Shown here piece after piece: positions 46,394 through 55,866 of a stretch of DNA of 64,000 nt. Under the pieces are notes generated by a model that saw nothing but the letters and a program-made list of their open reading frames with translations, ran no database searches and was not told where the DNA came from. The position numbers were made by a program, and so were the translations under genes. Position 1 is the first letter of the stretch. Each line of letters opens with the position of its first letter. Source of the DNA: Grimontia indica (GTDB lineage: Bacteria; Pseudomonadota; Gammaproteobacteria; Enterobacterales; Vibrionaceae); NCBI RefSeq assembly GCF_000333895.2, contig NZ_ANFM02000009.1, positions 124,001 through 188,000 of the forward strand, given 5' to 3'.

Positions 46394-47395
46394 TCAAGTC
46401 TGCATTTCAAAGATGGACTTGTATTTGGTGTCTTCTTGAACGACGTGTTTTACCCACCAAAAGCGCAGAAGTCGGAAAAAATCGGTTTTGTAGAAACTAG
46501 GATCTGCCTGACATTTAAGCACCACAAACTCAGCCTGTTTGATGAGGCGCGCATGCATGTCTTTGTGCATTTTCAGCCTCGGGTAGTCAGCTTCTATGAG
46601 CAGGGCTTCTTCCTGCTCGATGTGGTGTTTGACGTAATGTTGAAAACGCCTGGCAATGTCTTCGTACTCGTTACCTTCATGGTGATTCACCACAAGGTCA
46701 TAGGTATCGTTAATAATGGCGAGCAGTTCCTTGTTGCTTTCATCCAACTCGTGATGACCAACGGTAAATCGGTCTTGCCATTTGATGAATTTCTTGCGGT
46801 TATCTGGTTCAGGCTGTCCCTCCGCAGCGGGTGGGATAATCGGCTCCTGTGATAAAAACTCTGGCGGGATTGGAGCCTTGTGCTCATGAATAACCTCATC
46901 GACCTCTTTGAGTATCTCATCGGTAAAAGCGACGGTGCCATTCATCTGGAATGCCGTGGATTTTGCGGGGTCTTGCTCATACATCGAAAAGTAATGCTCA
47001 ACAGTTTTCTTGGGTTTGGCTTGCAATGAAAGCTGGTTGATGCGTTCCTGAAGCGATTGTCTGTTGACGGGTTTAACCAGAAAAGCGTCAACATCGAAAG
47101 CGATACATTGGGCAATCACACTCTCGGATGCATTGGCGGTCAGAATGATGATGGGAATATCATGAGGCAGGCCATAGCGCCCACTGCGGATCAGCCGCAG
47201 CATTTCAAGGCCATCAATAGGCTCCATCTGCAAATCCGTGATGATGAACGATGGACGCTCATGGTAGAGCTTGGAGATTGCATCAGCGCCATCAATAGCC
47301 ATGATGCAATCATTAAAGCCGAGAGACTTCGCCATAATCGCGATGGTCTCCCGGATCATTTCATGGTCATCAACAACTAAGCACTTTTCCAGCAT
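46394..47395 (-). CDS. response regulator fused to a hemerythrin domain
   Basis: 333 aa. The receiver (1-125) has CLVVDDHE, the phospho-Asp in IITDLQMEPIDG and the Lys in LVKPVN. A linker of about 75 residues is followed by a bacteriohemerythrin domain (about 200-325). Its di-iron ligands are recognisable: the His in VGHHELDESNK, HHEGNEYED, HHIEQEE (HxxxE), HKDMHARL (HxxxH) and the terminal HVVQED (HxxxD-type). Such domains bind O2 or respond to NO and redox. Here the output of phosphorylation may be tied to oxygen. It is the first gene of an operon with the tripartite kinase. Confidence 0.87.
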   Translation of the reverse strand: MLEKCLVVDDHEMIRETIAIMAKSLGFNDCIMAIDGADAISKLYHERPSFIITDLQMEPIDGLEMLRLIRSGRYGLPHDIPIIILTANASESVIAQCIAFDVDAFLVKPVNRQSLQERINQLSLQAKPKKTVEHYFSMYEQDPAKSTAFQMNGTVAFTDEILKEVDEVIHEHKAPIPPEFLSQEPIIPPAAEGQPEPDNRKKFIKWQDRFTVGHHELDESNKELLAIINDTYDLVVNHHEGNEYEDIARRFQHYVKHHIEQEEALLIEADYPRLKMHKDMHARLIKQAEFVVLKCQADPSFYKTDFFRLLRFWWVKHVVQEDTKYKSIFEMQT

Positions 47396-47512
47396 TTACA
47401 ACCCCGTCAAACATATACTCTCCCTTATTAAGGAATAGTCTAGAGGGCTGATTTTTCAATGAAAGAGAGGCTGGTTTTAAAAATGAGATTATTAATTCTG
47501 ATACAGATCTCG

Positions 47513-47818
47513 TTAGCGGATTAACCAGAAGAAAATCATTGAAATTACGACCGTTTTCAGAGTGCTGAGACGCATCAGGCTGAGTATACATACGAACACA
47601 CCCGCCAACAGGAAAGGATTGTCGAGTGATATGTCGATGTTTCTTTGAGGGAAAAGAACAATGGGCACGACTAATGCGGTGAGAACGGCGGGTGCTGAAT
47701 ATTTCAAAATTCGTTGCATCACTGGCGTGACCCGGAAGGGAATGCTCTGAGCGAGAAAGAAGTAACGAACTGAAAAGGTAATACAGGCCATGCCAATGAT
47801 CAGAAGCCAGGTATTCAT
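47513..47818 (-). CDS. azlD: AzlD family membrane protein
   Basis: 101 aa, three to four membrane helices, small subunit of the AzlCD branched-chain amino acid exporter. MACITFSVRYFFLAQSI and KYSAPAVLTALVVPIVLFP are typical. The start overlaps the azlC stop by 4 bp (ATGA). Confidence 0.88.
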   Translation of the reverse strand: MNTWLLIIGMACITFSVRYFFLAQSIPFRVTPVMQRILKYSAPAVLTALVVPIVLFPQRNIDISLDNPFLLAGVFVCILSLMRLSTLKTVVISMIFFWLIR

Positions 47819-48555
47819 TTGCTCTTCTCCCCATATTTTTTGCTGCGAGTGGGCATAACGCTTTCACACACAAACCCTGCCATCATGCCTGTTAGGGCAG
47901 CGGCGATGAGTGCATTGCCAAAACCTGCCAGTGTAAATATCGTCATGGCTGCAAACGAGACCAACACACAAACCAAGACGGGAATATCTTTGATGCTTGG
48001 AATAACCAAAGCGAGGAAAGTCGCGGCAATGGCAAATTCCAACCCTAGTTCTTCGATGTTCTCAAACTGGGTCCCACCGAGCACACCCAATAAGGTGGCA
48101 AGATTCCAGCACAGATAGAAAAAGGCGCCACTGAACAAGGCGTAGTATTTATCAAATTGACCCGTCTTCTCTATCTGACCAGCACACAGTGCATACATCT
48201 CGTCGGTCAAAAGAAAGCCGAGAGCAACCCGCCATCTAAAGGGTAACTGGCGGATGTACTGGCGGAAATTCACCGAGTAGAGCAAATGGCGGGCACTGAT
48301 GACGAAGGTGGTACCAAATAAGGTGCTCCCTGGCACCCCAGCCCCCATCATGGTAACGCCGGAAAGCTGCGCAGCACCGGCAAAAACAAACAGTGACATG
48401 GCTTGTGCCTGCAAAGGGGTTAATCCCATTTGGACGCCCAGTGAGCCACAGAGCACGCCCCATGGGATCACCGCCACGCTGAGCGGAAACATGTCAGCGC
48501 AGGCGCTGAGCGAAACTCTATTCTTCATGGTTAATGCGGGATTGTCCTTGTTCAT
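47815..48555 (-). CDS. azlC: AzlC family branched-chain amino acid exporter subunit
   Basis: 246 aa from ATG 48555, chosen for its AAGGA site; the frame extends to 48735 inside the upstream regulator. It has several membrane helices and the AzlC hallmarks GVLCGSLGVQMGL, FAGAAQLSGVTMMGAG and LLTDEMYALC. With AzlD it exports branched-chain amino acids. The start lies within the end of the araC-type gene, so the three genes are probably one operon. Confidence 0.9.
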   Translation of the reverse strand: MNKDNPALTMKNRVSLSACADMFPLSVAVIPWGVLCGSLGVQMGLTPLQAQAMSLFVFAGAAQLSGVTMMGAGVPGSTLFGTTFVISARHLLYSVNFRQYIRQLPFRWRVALGFLLTDEMYALCAGQIEKTGQFDKYYALFSGAFFYLCWNLATLLGVLGGTQFENIEELGLEFAIAATFLALVIPSIKDIPVLVCVLVSFAAMTIFTLAGFGNALIAAALTGMMAGFVCESVMPTRSKKYGEKSK

Positions 48556-49438
48556 GCGAATCCTTCGATTTATCCGAATGCGGGAGAATGCTTTCAGTTT
48601 TATCAGCGAGCCGAATCGAAGAATTGCACAAAATTGCTTTCTGGTATTGCTTGGGCGTGACGCCAATTGCGCGGCGAAAATGACGGTGGAAATGGCTTTG
48701 ATCGTGAAAACCGCATGAAATTGCGCAGTCGGCAAGACTCAAACCGTTTTTCATCATGTGTTGCGCCCGGCGGACACGTTGCTGGATTTGGTATGCGTGT
48801 GGCGGCAAGCCGTAACGGGCTTTGAATTGTCTGACTAAGTGATAAGGGCTGACGCCAGAAAGCTCACTCAATCTTTCCAGACTGACGGTTTCTGTGGCGT
48901 TTTGATGCAGATATTCCCTGACCAAATCGAGTTTAGGGCCAATCTTGACGATGTCTTCTGGCAACTGTGGGCGCTTGTTAAACCGACACGTCAATGAAAG
49001 CAACACATGATGGGTGAAGGTTTCAGTAAGCAGTGGGTCTTCATTGCTTCGCAGCAGCGAGAAAAGCATGAGGAGTTGGTTGGACAGTTTGGGGTCTTCT
49101 TCAACAGCGAAGGGGAAATACGGAACTTTGGAAGCCAGCCCAAGATCTTTGGAAACCGACTCGAATTGCGCCTCAGTAGGGTACATGGCTTCATACGTCC
49201 AGCCACCTTCAGTTGCAGAGTGGCCATCATGAACTTGGTCCGCATTAACAAGAATAATGCTACTGGCTGGCGCGACGTGATAACCACCGGTTCGCCAAAA
49301 ACGCTGCGCGCCCTTGCGAATGACACCGACGGTATAACCCTCATGCGTATGGCGGGAAAAAGCTTGTTTTTCGTAGGTGGCTTCCAACACCTCCAAGCCG
49401 CCTAAAAGAGGGGACGATTCAAATTTCGCGCGTTCCAT
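48518..49438 (-). CDS. AraC-family transcriptional regulator
   Basis: 306 aa from ATG 49438 (AAGGAG site). It has an N-terminal cupin-like AraC ligand domain (HTHEGYTVGVIRKGAQRFWR) and a C-terminal double helix-turn-helix (about 185-280, LSELSGVSPYHLVRQFKARYG and ISCGFHDQSHFHRHFRRAIG). It overlaps azlC by 38 bp. AraC regulators often control adjacent azlCD exporters, so this is the likely target (inference). Confidence 0.9.
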   Translation of the reverse strand: MERAKFESSPLLGGLEVLEATYEKQAFSRHTHEGYTVGVIRKGAQRFWRTGGYHVAPASSIILVNADQVHDGHSATEGGWTYEAMYPTEAQFESVSKDLGLASKVPYFPFAVEEDPKLSNQLLMLFSLLRSNEDPLLTETFTHHVLLSLTCRFNKRPQLPEDIVKIGPKLDLVREYLHQNATETVSLERLSELSGVSPYHLVRQFKARYGLPPHAYQIQQRVRRAQHMMKNGLSLADCAISCGFHDQSHFHRHFRRAIGVTPKQYQKAILCNSSIRLADKTESILPHSDKSKDSHEQGQSRINHEE

Positions 49439-49575
49439 TGCACTCCTTGCTTCACCCAAAGAAGGATTGGGTTACCAGAATCTTAGGAGTATACCGAAAG
49501 CGGCCGAGAAAAATTTGTACAAAATTGCGATAGCGGCAGCGAGCGAAATGAAAAATTTGGTATTCAGATAAAGAA

Positions 49576-49600
49576 AAAGGACGCCACGAGGGCGTCCTTT
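49576..49600 (-). terminator. terminator of the cold-shock gene
   Basis: A perfect 10-bp stem (AAAGGACGCC/GGCGTCCTTT), with T-rich sequence following on the minus strand. Confidence 0.85.
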
Positions 49601-49623
49601 CAAATTCTCTGCGAGAAGAAAAA

Positions 49624-49830
49624 TTATGCTTTTTCTACGTTTGCAGCTTGTGGGCCTTTTTGGCCTTGTTCGATTTCGAATACTACTTTTTGGCCTTCAG
49701 CCAGAGTTTTGAAACCTTCGCCAGTGATAGCGCGGAAGTGAACGAAAACGTCTGGGCCATTTTCTTGCTGAATGAAACCAAAACCTTTTTCTTCGTTAAA
49801 CCACTTCACGGTACCGGTAGATTTAGACAT
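49624..49830 (-). CDS. CspA-family cold-shock protein
   Basis: 68 aa from ATG 49830 with a CAGGAG site. It is a single OB fold with RNP1 KGFGFI and RNP2 VFVHF and the usual [13 protein letters not shown] opening. It is a nucleic-acid chaperone; the member of the family (cold-inducible or constitutive) cannot be told apart here. The 5' leader upstream is long and gene-free, as is usual for such genes. Confidence 0.93.
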   Translation of the reverse strand: MSKSTGTVKWFNEEKGFGFIQQENGPDVFVHFRAITGEGFKTLAEGQKVVFEIEQGQKGPQAANVEKA

Positions 49831-49863
49831 GTTGTCTCCTGAATATATTTCCATTTGTAACAT

Positions 49864-50384
49864 TGCGCGAACGCATTAAGACCTTTTATTAATGAATCAT
49901 TTATGGTGGCAAATGTAGCGAATAGCTTCAGGACAACTTACTTTTGCGAAGGTAGGGTGTAACGAAGTTTTCAATTGCAGCATAAAGAGCTCTATTAACC
50001 AGGCCGAACGATAGTACCACAGAGCGGCCAATTGTATAGCTAAATTATGGCCTATCTGCTTCACCATGTGCTTTGTGTCGCCCAAAAGGCGAAATCTGTC
50101 AGTCGAAGCTGACCAAATTGAGCACTTGTTAAAAATAGTCGGATTTCTGGGAAAAGAAAGTGAGACATCTCTCGATTTTCAAATCAAAAAGTGTATTTGT
50201 TCTAAGAATCATAATGTTAGCCAGCGGATTGAAGTGAAAATGTCACAGCTTTGTCAAATAAGTCCACAAAGTCAGACTATCTTGGTGAGACAGCCCGTTC
50301 TGATGTTTCGAGCCCATCACTGTTTGAATTCATAGAAGAAAATAAAATCATCAATAGCAAACAAAGCGTTCGGGAGGACCTTGA
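49864..50384. other. divergent intergenic region between the cold-shock gene and mak
   Basis: 521 bp without a supportable gene. It should contain the cold-shock leader and promoter on the minus strand and the mak promoter on the plus strand. The 18-mer at 49862-49879 resembles one in the glpS leader. Confidence 0.5.
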
Positions 50385-51284
50385 GTGAAAATTGGGATTG
50401 ATCTTGGCGGCACGAAAATTGAGGCCGTTGTACTGAACACCAACGGTGAGCAGGTTTTCGTTGAACGCGTACCTACGCCACAACATGACTATCAAGGCAC
50501 ACTGGATGCAATCAAAGGCTTGGTTGACCGAGCCGAAGCCGCAGTCGGAGAACGATGCACTGTTGGGTTAGGGATCCCTGGTACGCTTTCCCCCGTCACC
50601 GGGAAGGTAAAAAATGCCAATTCAGTTTGGCTAAATGGCCAGCCGCTGGACAAAGATTTAGGCGCGCTGCTAGGCAGGGAAGTGCGTATTGCCAACGATG
50701 CCAATTGCCTTGCGGTATCAGAAGCTGTTGATGGCGCGGGAGCTGGCAAGCATATGGTTTATGGCGTGATTATCGGTACAGGTTGCGGGGGCGGTATTTC
50801 GATTGATGGCAAAGTCCATGCTGGTGGTAATGGTGTGGCAGGGGAGTGGGGACACAATCCACTGCCTTGGCAGAACGACCAAGACCGTCATCATGCGGAT
50901 CATATTCACTGTTACTGTGGACGGCCAAGTTGTCTGGAAGTGTTTATTTCCGGCACCGGGTTTTGGAAAGATTTCGAGTTAATGCATGGTGAAACCCTGC
51001 GTGGACCCGAGATCATGGCGCGTGTTGCAGAAGGTGATGAAGCCGCAGAGGCCTGTATTCAACGTTATGAAGATCGTTTAGCCCGGGCACTGGCTTCTGT
51101 GGTAAACGTGTTGGACCCGGATGTGATTGTACTGGGTGGCGGTATGTCTAACGTTGAACGCTTGTACACCAATGTGCCAAAGCTGATGAAAAAGTGGGTG
51201 ATGGGTGGCGAGTGCGATACGCCAATCGTCAAAGCGAAGTACGGTGACTCAAGCGGCGTACGTGGCGCTGCATGGCTCTGGTAA
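50385..51284 (+). CDS. mak: ROK-family fructokinase, Mak-like
   Basis: 299 aa, GTG start with a GGGAGG site. The phosphate-binding loop [12 protein letters not shown] is at the N terminus. The ROK signature with the zinc-binding cluster reads [13 protein letters not shown], preceded by GEWGHNPL. The length and sequence fit E. coli Mak (about 302 aa), which phosphorylates fructose and, weakly, other hexoses. Other ROK sugar kinases (for example for N-acetylglucosamine) cannot be ruled out. It is monocistronic. Confidence 0.82.
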   Translation: MKIGIDLGGTKIEAVVLNTNGEQVFVERVPTPQHDYQGTLDAIKGLVDRAEAAVGERCTVGLGIPGTLSPVTGKVKNANSVWLNGQPLDKDLGALLGREVRIANDANCLAVSEAVDGAGAGKHMVYGVIIGTGCGGGISIDGKVHAGGNGVAGEWGHNPLPWQNDQDRHHADHIHCYCGRPSCLEVFISGTGFWKDFELMHGETLRGPEIMARVAEGDEAAEACIQRYEDRLARALASVVNVLDPDVIVLGGGMSNVERLYTNVPKLMKKWVMGGECDTPIVKAKYGDSSGVRGAAWLW

Positions 51285-51427
51285 AGATTCATAGTGGCAT
51301 GGCGTCCTCCGCCATGCTCTCTTCCTCAATTTTCTCTCTTACGCCAACCTCAGCGAATGTCTCTATAGTTACAAGGTAATTCTTATTTCTAATACTTTCA
51401 GTATTTGATGGCATTTTAAGGGGACGT

Positions 51428-51982
51428 ATGAAGATCATTTTTGCGGACGATATGGCAGACATGCGCGAGGGTATCATTGAGTCTTTGGAAGCAATAGAAA
51501 AAGACTTTGGACCATTTGAAATTCTAGGGCAGGCGAAAGATGGCAGGGAGCTTATCTCTTTGGTAGAGCGTAATCCTTCGGTGGATTTGGTACTCACCGA
51601 TCTGCGCATGCCCAACATGGACGGCTTATCAGCGTTGGTTTACTTAAGAGCAAATTGCAACGTTAAAAATATTGTTGTCGTTTCCAGCGAGAGTATGGCT
51701 TCCATCTCCCAGGCAGAGAAGATAAAAGTGGACGCAGACACAGAAGAAAAGCTGGCGTTGCTCGATAAAATTGCCCACCGCGTCATTGATGATGAGGAGG
51801 TGGAAGGCAAGATAAGTTCCATTTTGATTGGCTGTGAAAAGCTTAGATTGGATCCTATTCAGGTGGTCGAGTATTACGGTGCTACTGGCTACATGCGTAA
51901 GCCCATTACCAAGAGAAAAATGCATGGTTTGTTTGAAGAGCTGAGCAAAACAGACTCCTTCATTAATATCGGTATTGTTTAA
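51428..51982 (+). CDS. CheY-like response regulator with a ~49-residue insert
   Basis: 184 aa, a single receiver domain. Active-site residues are complete: acidic pair Asp7-Asp8 (FADDMAD), phospho-Asp58 (VLTDLRMPNMDG), Ser in VVVSSES (86/87) and Lys158 (MRKP). The distance from the Ser/Thr to the Lys is about 71 residues rather than about 22, so a roughly 49-residue, partly acidic helical insert (ISQAEKIKVDADTEEKLALLDK onward) sits between beta4 and beta5, the face used for output. There is no DNA-binding domain. It is first in the chemosensory cluster, 260 bp before cheW, and is the likely target of the split CheA. Confidence 0.85.
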   Translation: MKIIFADDMADMREGIIESLEAIEKDFGPFEILGQAKDGRELISLVERNPSVDLVLTDLRMPNMDGLSALVYLRANCNVKNIVVVSSESMASISQAEKIKVDADTEEKLALLDKIAHRVIDDEEVEGKISSILIGCEKLRLDPIQVVEYYGATGYMRKPITKRKMHGLFEELSKTDSFINIGIV

Positions 51983-52242
51983 ACCCGTTAACTGGTTATC
52001 TGCTCGTTTCAGCAGATAACCGCCCTTCCTTCCTCCACGCTTTTCCGCTCTCTTTCATGCTGTTATTGATGCTGTATGCGTGCGTTTTGTGCCTATTGAT
52101 AGCTTTGACATTGAGACGTGCTGGCCTACTGTTAAATCAATGCCTCAACATTTTCTCAAAAATAAAACACGAGGATGCCGTAATCATCGGGTGCTCCCAA
52201 CCCGTTGTTTTTGTTTGAAGCCTGATGCTTGAAGGGCAAGTC

Positions 52243-52824
52243 ATGGACAGTGTAGCTGAGCGTTATCCGGACAAAGGGTTCGACCTGAGTACCGGAACCA
52301 AAGAAGCCGATCATCACAGCGGAACGAGATTAAAACAGAAAAACCTCATCTTCTCGCTGGCTGAGGAGCAATACGGAATCCCGCTTTCTTCTGTGAAAGA
52401 AGTGATTGGCATGGTGAAAGTCACGCCCATTCCTCATATGCCTTGCTTCTTCAAAGGTCTTATCAATCTTCGCGGGAAAATCATTTCTGTTATTGACCTC
52501 AGGTTAAAGCTCGGGCTTGAAGAGAAAGCCTATGAGCCCAAGAAAACCGCCATCATTATCAGTGATGTTAACTCCCTGACCGTAGGCACCATTGTGGATG
52601 ATGTAAATGAGGTTGTGGGTTTCACGGATGAACAAATTGAAACCAAGCTCGAAATATCCAGCAGCATCAAGCGTGAATATATCCATGGTGTGGCAAAGGC
52701 GGATGATGACAGTTTGGTGTTGTTGCTCGATATTCTCAACGTGCTCGAGCCGGAAGAATTGGATCTGATTAGCAAGCAAGTATCTGCGCCGCCAACGTCA
52801 GGCGGTGTGGATTTTGATATTTAG
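52243..52824 (+). CDS. cheW: chemotaxis coupling protein CheW
   Basis: 193 aa from ATG 52243 (GAAGGG upstream). A roughly 35-residue N-terminal extension precedes a CheW domain: LIFSLAEEQYGIPLSSVKEVIG, FFKGLINLRGKIISVIDLRLKLG and VDDVNEVVGF. It links the receptor to the CheA of this cluster. It lies 15 bp before the MCP gene. Confidence 0.92.
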   Translation: MDSVAERYPDKGFDLSTGTKEADHHSGTRLKQKNLIFSLAEEQYGIPLSSVKEVIGMVKVTPIPHMPCFFKGLINLRGKIISVIDLRLKLGLEEKAYEPKKTAIIISDVNSLTVGTIVDDVNEVVGFTDEQIETKLEISSSIKREYIHGVAKADDDSLVLLLDILNVLEPEELDLISKQVSAPPTSGGVDFDI

Positions 52825-52839
52825 CAGAGGACACAAGTC

Positions 52840-54939
52840 ATGCTGGAAAACCTTTCCTTACGGGCAAAGATTGTTTTGGGCAATGCGGTAGTACTTTTGT
52901 TCCTCATTACCCTTGGGTTGTTGAGTCTCAATAGTATTAAAAACCTGAGTGCTACAGAGAAGTGGGTAGAGCACACCCACCAGGTCATCAATAAAGCGCA
53001 AGACCTGATTGCCGCCGCCATCAACATGGAAACGGGTATGCGGGGCTATTTGTTGGCAGGGGAAGAGCAGTTTCTTGAGCCCTACAATGAAGGTAAGCGC
53101 GAGTTCGAAAGTATTGTTAAAGGTCTGAAAGAAAAAGTCAGCGACAACCCCCAACAGGTTTCTTTGCTTGAGGATGTGGAAACAACCATTGCTGACTGGC
53201 AACGCAATGTGACTGAAGATGCGATTTTACTGAGACGCTCCATCGGTAATGCTAAAACGATGAACGACATGAGTAAGACCGTGGAGGAGGCGAAAGGGAA
53301 AGCTTATTTCGACAGACTGAGAGAATTGATAGATAGCTTCATTGCTCAACAGCGAGTGATATCAAACCAAAATTTCTCCTCTTCCCAGCTTGATGGTGAC
53401 GTCGTTGCCAGTGCTCTGCAGATTAAGGTGGCGGCGCTGGATATGGAAACGGGGATGCGAGGATTTTTGCTCTCAGGGCAAGAAGCCTTTCTCGACCCCT
53501 ACGTGCAAGGAAATAGCCAGCTAAATCGCTTGTTAATGAGTCTCAAATTGGAAGTGAGAGACAACCCGATTCAGCTTTCCGTGCTGGAAGATATCGAACA
53601 AGTGGTCGCTGACTGGCGAGGTAATGTGGCTGAAAGCTACATCGAATTAAGACGCGAGATTGGCGATGCCAAAACCATGGACGATATCTCTGAATTGGTG
53701 GCGCAGGAGCGTGGGAAGCAGTATTTCGATAAATTCAGAAGCCAAATGGTTACTTTCATCGAACGGGAAGAAACCCTGATGGCTGCGCGAACGCAAGCTG
53801 CGTATGAAAGCGTCACCAATACTTACATCACCATCATCGCAGGCATGGTATGTGCAGTGATTGCCTCCATTATCGTTGCTTACTTTTTGAGTGCGGCAAT
53901 CATGCGTCCGTTCAAGGACATCTTCAAAGGCCTGACAGTGTTCAGTTCTAAGGAGCTGAAAGAATTAAGTGAATCTTTCAATGACGTAGTGAAGCGCATG
54001 AATACCGGGGCATCGAAAGTCGCGATGATTGCTGGAAATATCGAGGATGTCTCCCAGAACCTTTCTCAAATCACCAACAGACAAGCCAGCTCGGTGGAGG
54101 AAACATCAGCCAGTGCTGAGGAAATTTCCAGCATGGTGCAGAACAATGTTCAATCGGCTGAACATTCAAGGGATCTATCACAAGAAGTTGGGGACAGGAT
54201 GACAGATCTTGACGAGGCCATGTGTCAGATTTCCGAATCCAACCACAAGATTTCAGAGTTGGTGAAGATCATCGCTGAGATTGGGGCGAAGACAGAAATC
54301 ATCGATGAAATCGTCTTCCAGACCAAATTGCTCTCGTTCAATGCGTCGGTCGAAGCCGAAAGGGCGGGTGAGCATGGTAGAGGATTTGCTGTCGTCGCTC
54401 AGGAAGTGGGAAATCTGGCTCAAATGAGTGGGAAAGCCGCGACAGATATTTCCGCCATCGTGAAACAAAGCATCAATGAAGCCGAAACCATCGCCAAAGA
54501 AAACACCAGCCGTGTGGAAAATGGGGGCGCTATTGTGTCTGAAACGCGCCAACAGGCGCAGTCAATGGTGGAAGGCGCGACCAATATTTTTGAAGCGTCC
54601 AACGAGCAAGCCAGAGGTATTCAGGAAATCAGCAATGCGGTTGAATCGATTAACAAAGCCACACAACATGCAGCGTCCATTGCTGATCAGGCTTCGAACT
54701 CAAGTTCTGAATTGACCAGACAAGCTGCAGATCTCAACAATCTGGTCTCGCACCTCAGCAATTTCCTGTGTGGGCACGACGTGGAAACCAAGGAAGAGAG
54801 CCAGCAACAAACACCTAAGAACTGGCAGGAAAACCTTGAGACGGATTACAGCCGTCCCAGCAGTGTTCGCCCTGCTAAGGTCATCAGTGATGATGTATCC
54901 ATGGAAGGGGATAACCACAGCGCCTGGAACCGATTGTAA
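52840..54939 (+). CDS. methyl-accepting chemotaxis protein with tandem CHASE3 domains
   Basis: 699 aa. TM1 is at about 12-32. Two homologous CHASE3-type helical domains (about 40-180 and 185-325) share [16 protein letters not shown], the LLEDVE/VLEDIE stretch and [22 protein letters not shown], showing internal duplication. TM2 is at about 328-352. The cytoplasmic signalling hairpin has its tip at [25 protein letters not shown]. No classical NWETF tail is seen; the protein ends in an acidic tail finishing SAWNRL. It is the only receptor in the cluster and sits between cheW and cheR. Confidence 0.92.
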   Translation: MLENLSLRAKIVLGNAVVLLFLITLGLLSLNSIKNLSATEKWVEHTHQVINKAQDLIAAAINMETGMRGYLLAGEEQFLEPYNEGKREFESIVKGLKEKVSDNPQQVSLLEDVETTIADWQRNVTEDAILLRRSIGNAKTMNDMSKTVEEAKGKAYFDRLRELIDSFIAQQRVISNQNFSSSQLDGDVVASALQIKVAALDMETGMRGFLLSGQEAFLDPYVQGNSQLNRLLMSLKLEVRDNPIQLSVLEDIEQVVADWRGNVAESYIELRREIGDAKTMDDISELVAQERGKQYFDKFRSQMVTFIEREETLMAARTQAAYESVTNTYITIIAGMVCAVIASIIVAYFLSAAIMRPFKDIFKGLTVFSSKELKELSESFNDVVKRMNTGASKVAMIAGNIEDVSQNLSQITNRQASSVEETSASAEEISSMVQNNVQSAEHSRDLSQEVGDRMTDLDEAMCQISESNHKISELVKIIAEIGAKTEIIDEIVFQTKLLSFNASVEAERAGEHGRGFAVVAQEVGNLAQMSGKAATDISAIVKQSINEAETIAKENTSRVENGGAIVSETRQQAQSMVEGATNIFEASNEQARGIQEISNAVESINKATQHAASIADQASNSSSELTRQAADLNNLVSHLSNFLCGHDVETKEESQQQTPKNWQENLETDYSRPSSVRPAKVISDDVSMEGDNHSAWNRL

Positions 54940-54954
54940 GTAACGCGGTGGTCC

Positions 54955-55866
54955 ATGGTGCAGAAAGTCGACCCTCTTAACGTCAAAGCGCTTGATAACG
55001 TGACTGAAAATGTCAGCCGCTTTGATGTTTCCCGGGCGAAGCTGTCCCCAAGCGAATTCCGGCATTTTGCAGATTTGATATACCACCATGCGGGAATCCG
55101 AATCTCTCCCGACAAACGCACCATGTTGGAAAGCCGTCTTAACAAACGTCTCTTCGCACTCAAAATCCACTCATTCAAACAATATGCCGACTACCTGAAA
55201 GCCGACATGAGTGGACGGGAATTAACAGAGTTCACCAACGCCATCACCACCAACAAAACTGAGTTCTTTCGCGAAGCCTACCACTTTGAGGTGTTGAAAA
55301 AGGATATTGTCGCCCGCCATCGCTCAGACTCCGTGTTTATCTGGTCAGCGGCCTGCGCCAGTGGGGAGGAGCCTTATTCCATTGCCATGATATGCGATGA
55401 ACTCCAACAGGAGCTCCCCGGCTTTGAAGGCAAAGTCCTGGCGACTGACATTGATACTCAAAGGCTCGCGATGTGTGAGAGCGGCCGTTACGAAAAGGAA
55501 AGGGCGAGCGAGATCCCCATCCAGTTCAGGCACCAATACATTACCTTCTCAGACAATCCAAATGACGACACATTTGAGATGGCTGATGTGCTCCGCCGTC
55601 AAATCAAATTCCGCCAACATAACCTGATTCATTTCTCTGACAAGTTTGGCATTCAGTTTCATTACATTTTCCTCCGCAATGTCCTGTTTTACTTTCCTTC
55701 TGCGACGGGGGAAAAAGTCGTCCGTTCTTTGTTGAGCCAGCTGCAGCCAGGGGGGCTGATTTTTGTTGGTTTGACAGAAACGTTGAACAACATGGAGCTT
55801 GGGATAGAGCAGGTGGGCACCTCGGTCTACAAAAAGGTGGCAGCGAAAGGGTATGGCGATGGCTGA
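54955..55866 (+). CDS. cheR: chemotaxis methyltransferase CheR
   Basis: 303 aa. The N-terminal helical domain has FRHFADLIYHHAGIRIS. The SAM-binding methyltransferase domain has the VFIWSAACASGEEPYSIAM motif I, TTNKTEFFRE and IFLRNVLFYF. It methylates receptor glutamates using S-adenosylmethionine. It is 15 bp after the MCP gene; its 3' end overlaps the next gene. Confidence 0.94.
   Translation: MVQKVDPLNVKALDNVTENVSRFDVSRAKLSPSEFRHFADLIYHHAGIRISPDKRTMLESRLNKRLFALKIHSFKQYADYLKADMSGRELTEFTNAITTNKTEFFREAYHFEVLKKDIVARHRSDSVFIWSAACASGEEPYSIAMICDELQQELPGFEGKVLATDIDTQRLAMCESGRYEKERASEIPIQFRHQYITFSDNPNDDTFEMADVLRRQIKFRQHNLIHFSDKFGIQFHYIFLRNVLFYFPSATGEKVVRSLLSQLQPGGLIFVGLTETLNNMELGIEQVGTSVYKKVAAKGYGDG

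Noticed and set aside
46436-46852. Plus-strand 138-codon frame opposite the receiver-hemerythrin gene
   Set aside because: It is antisense to conserved hemerythrin ligand motifs; a coding shadow.
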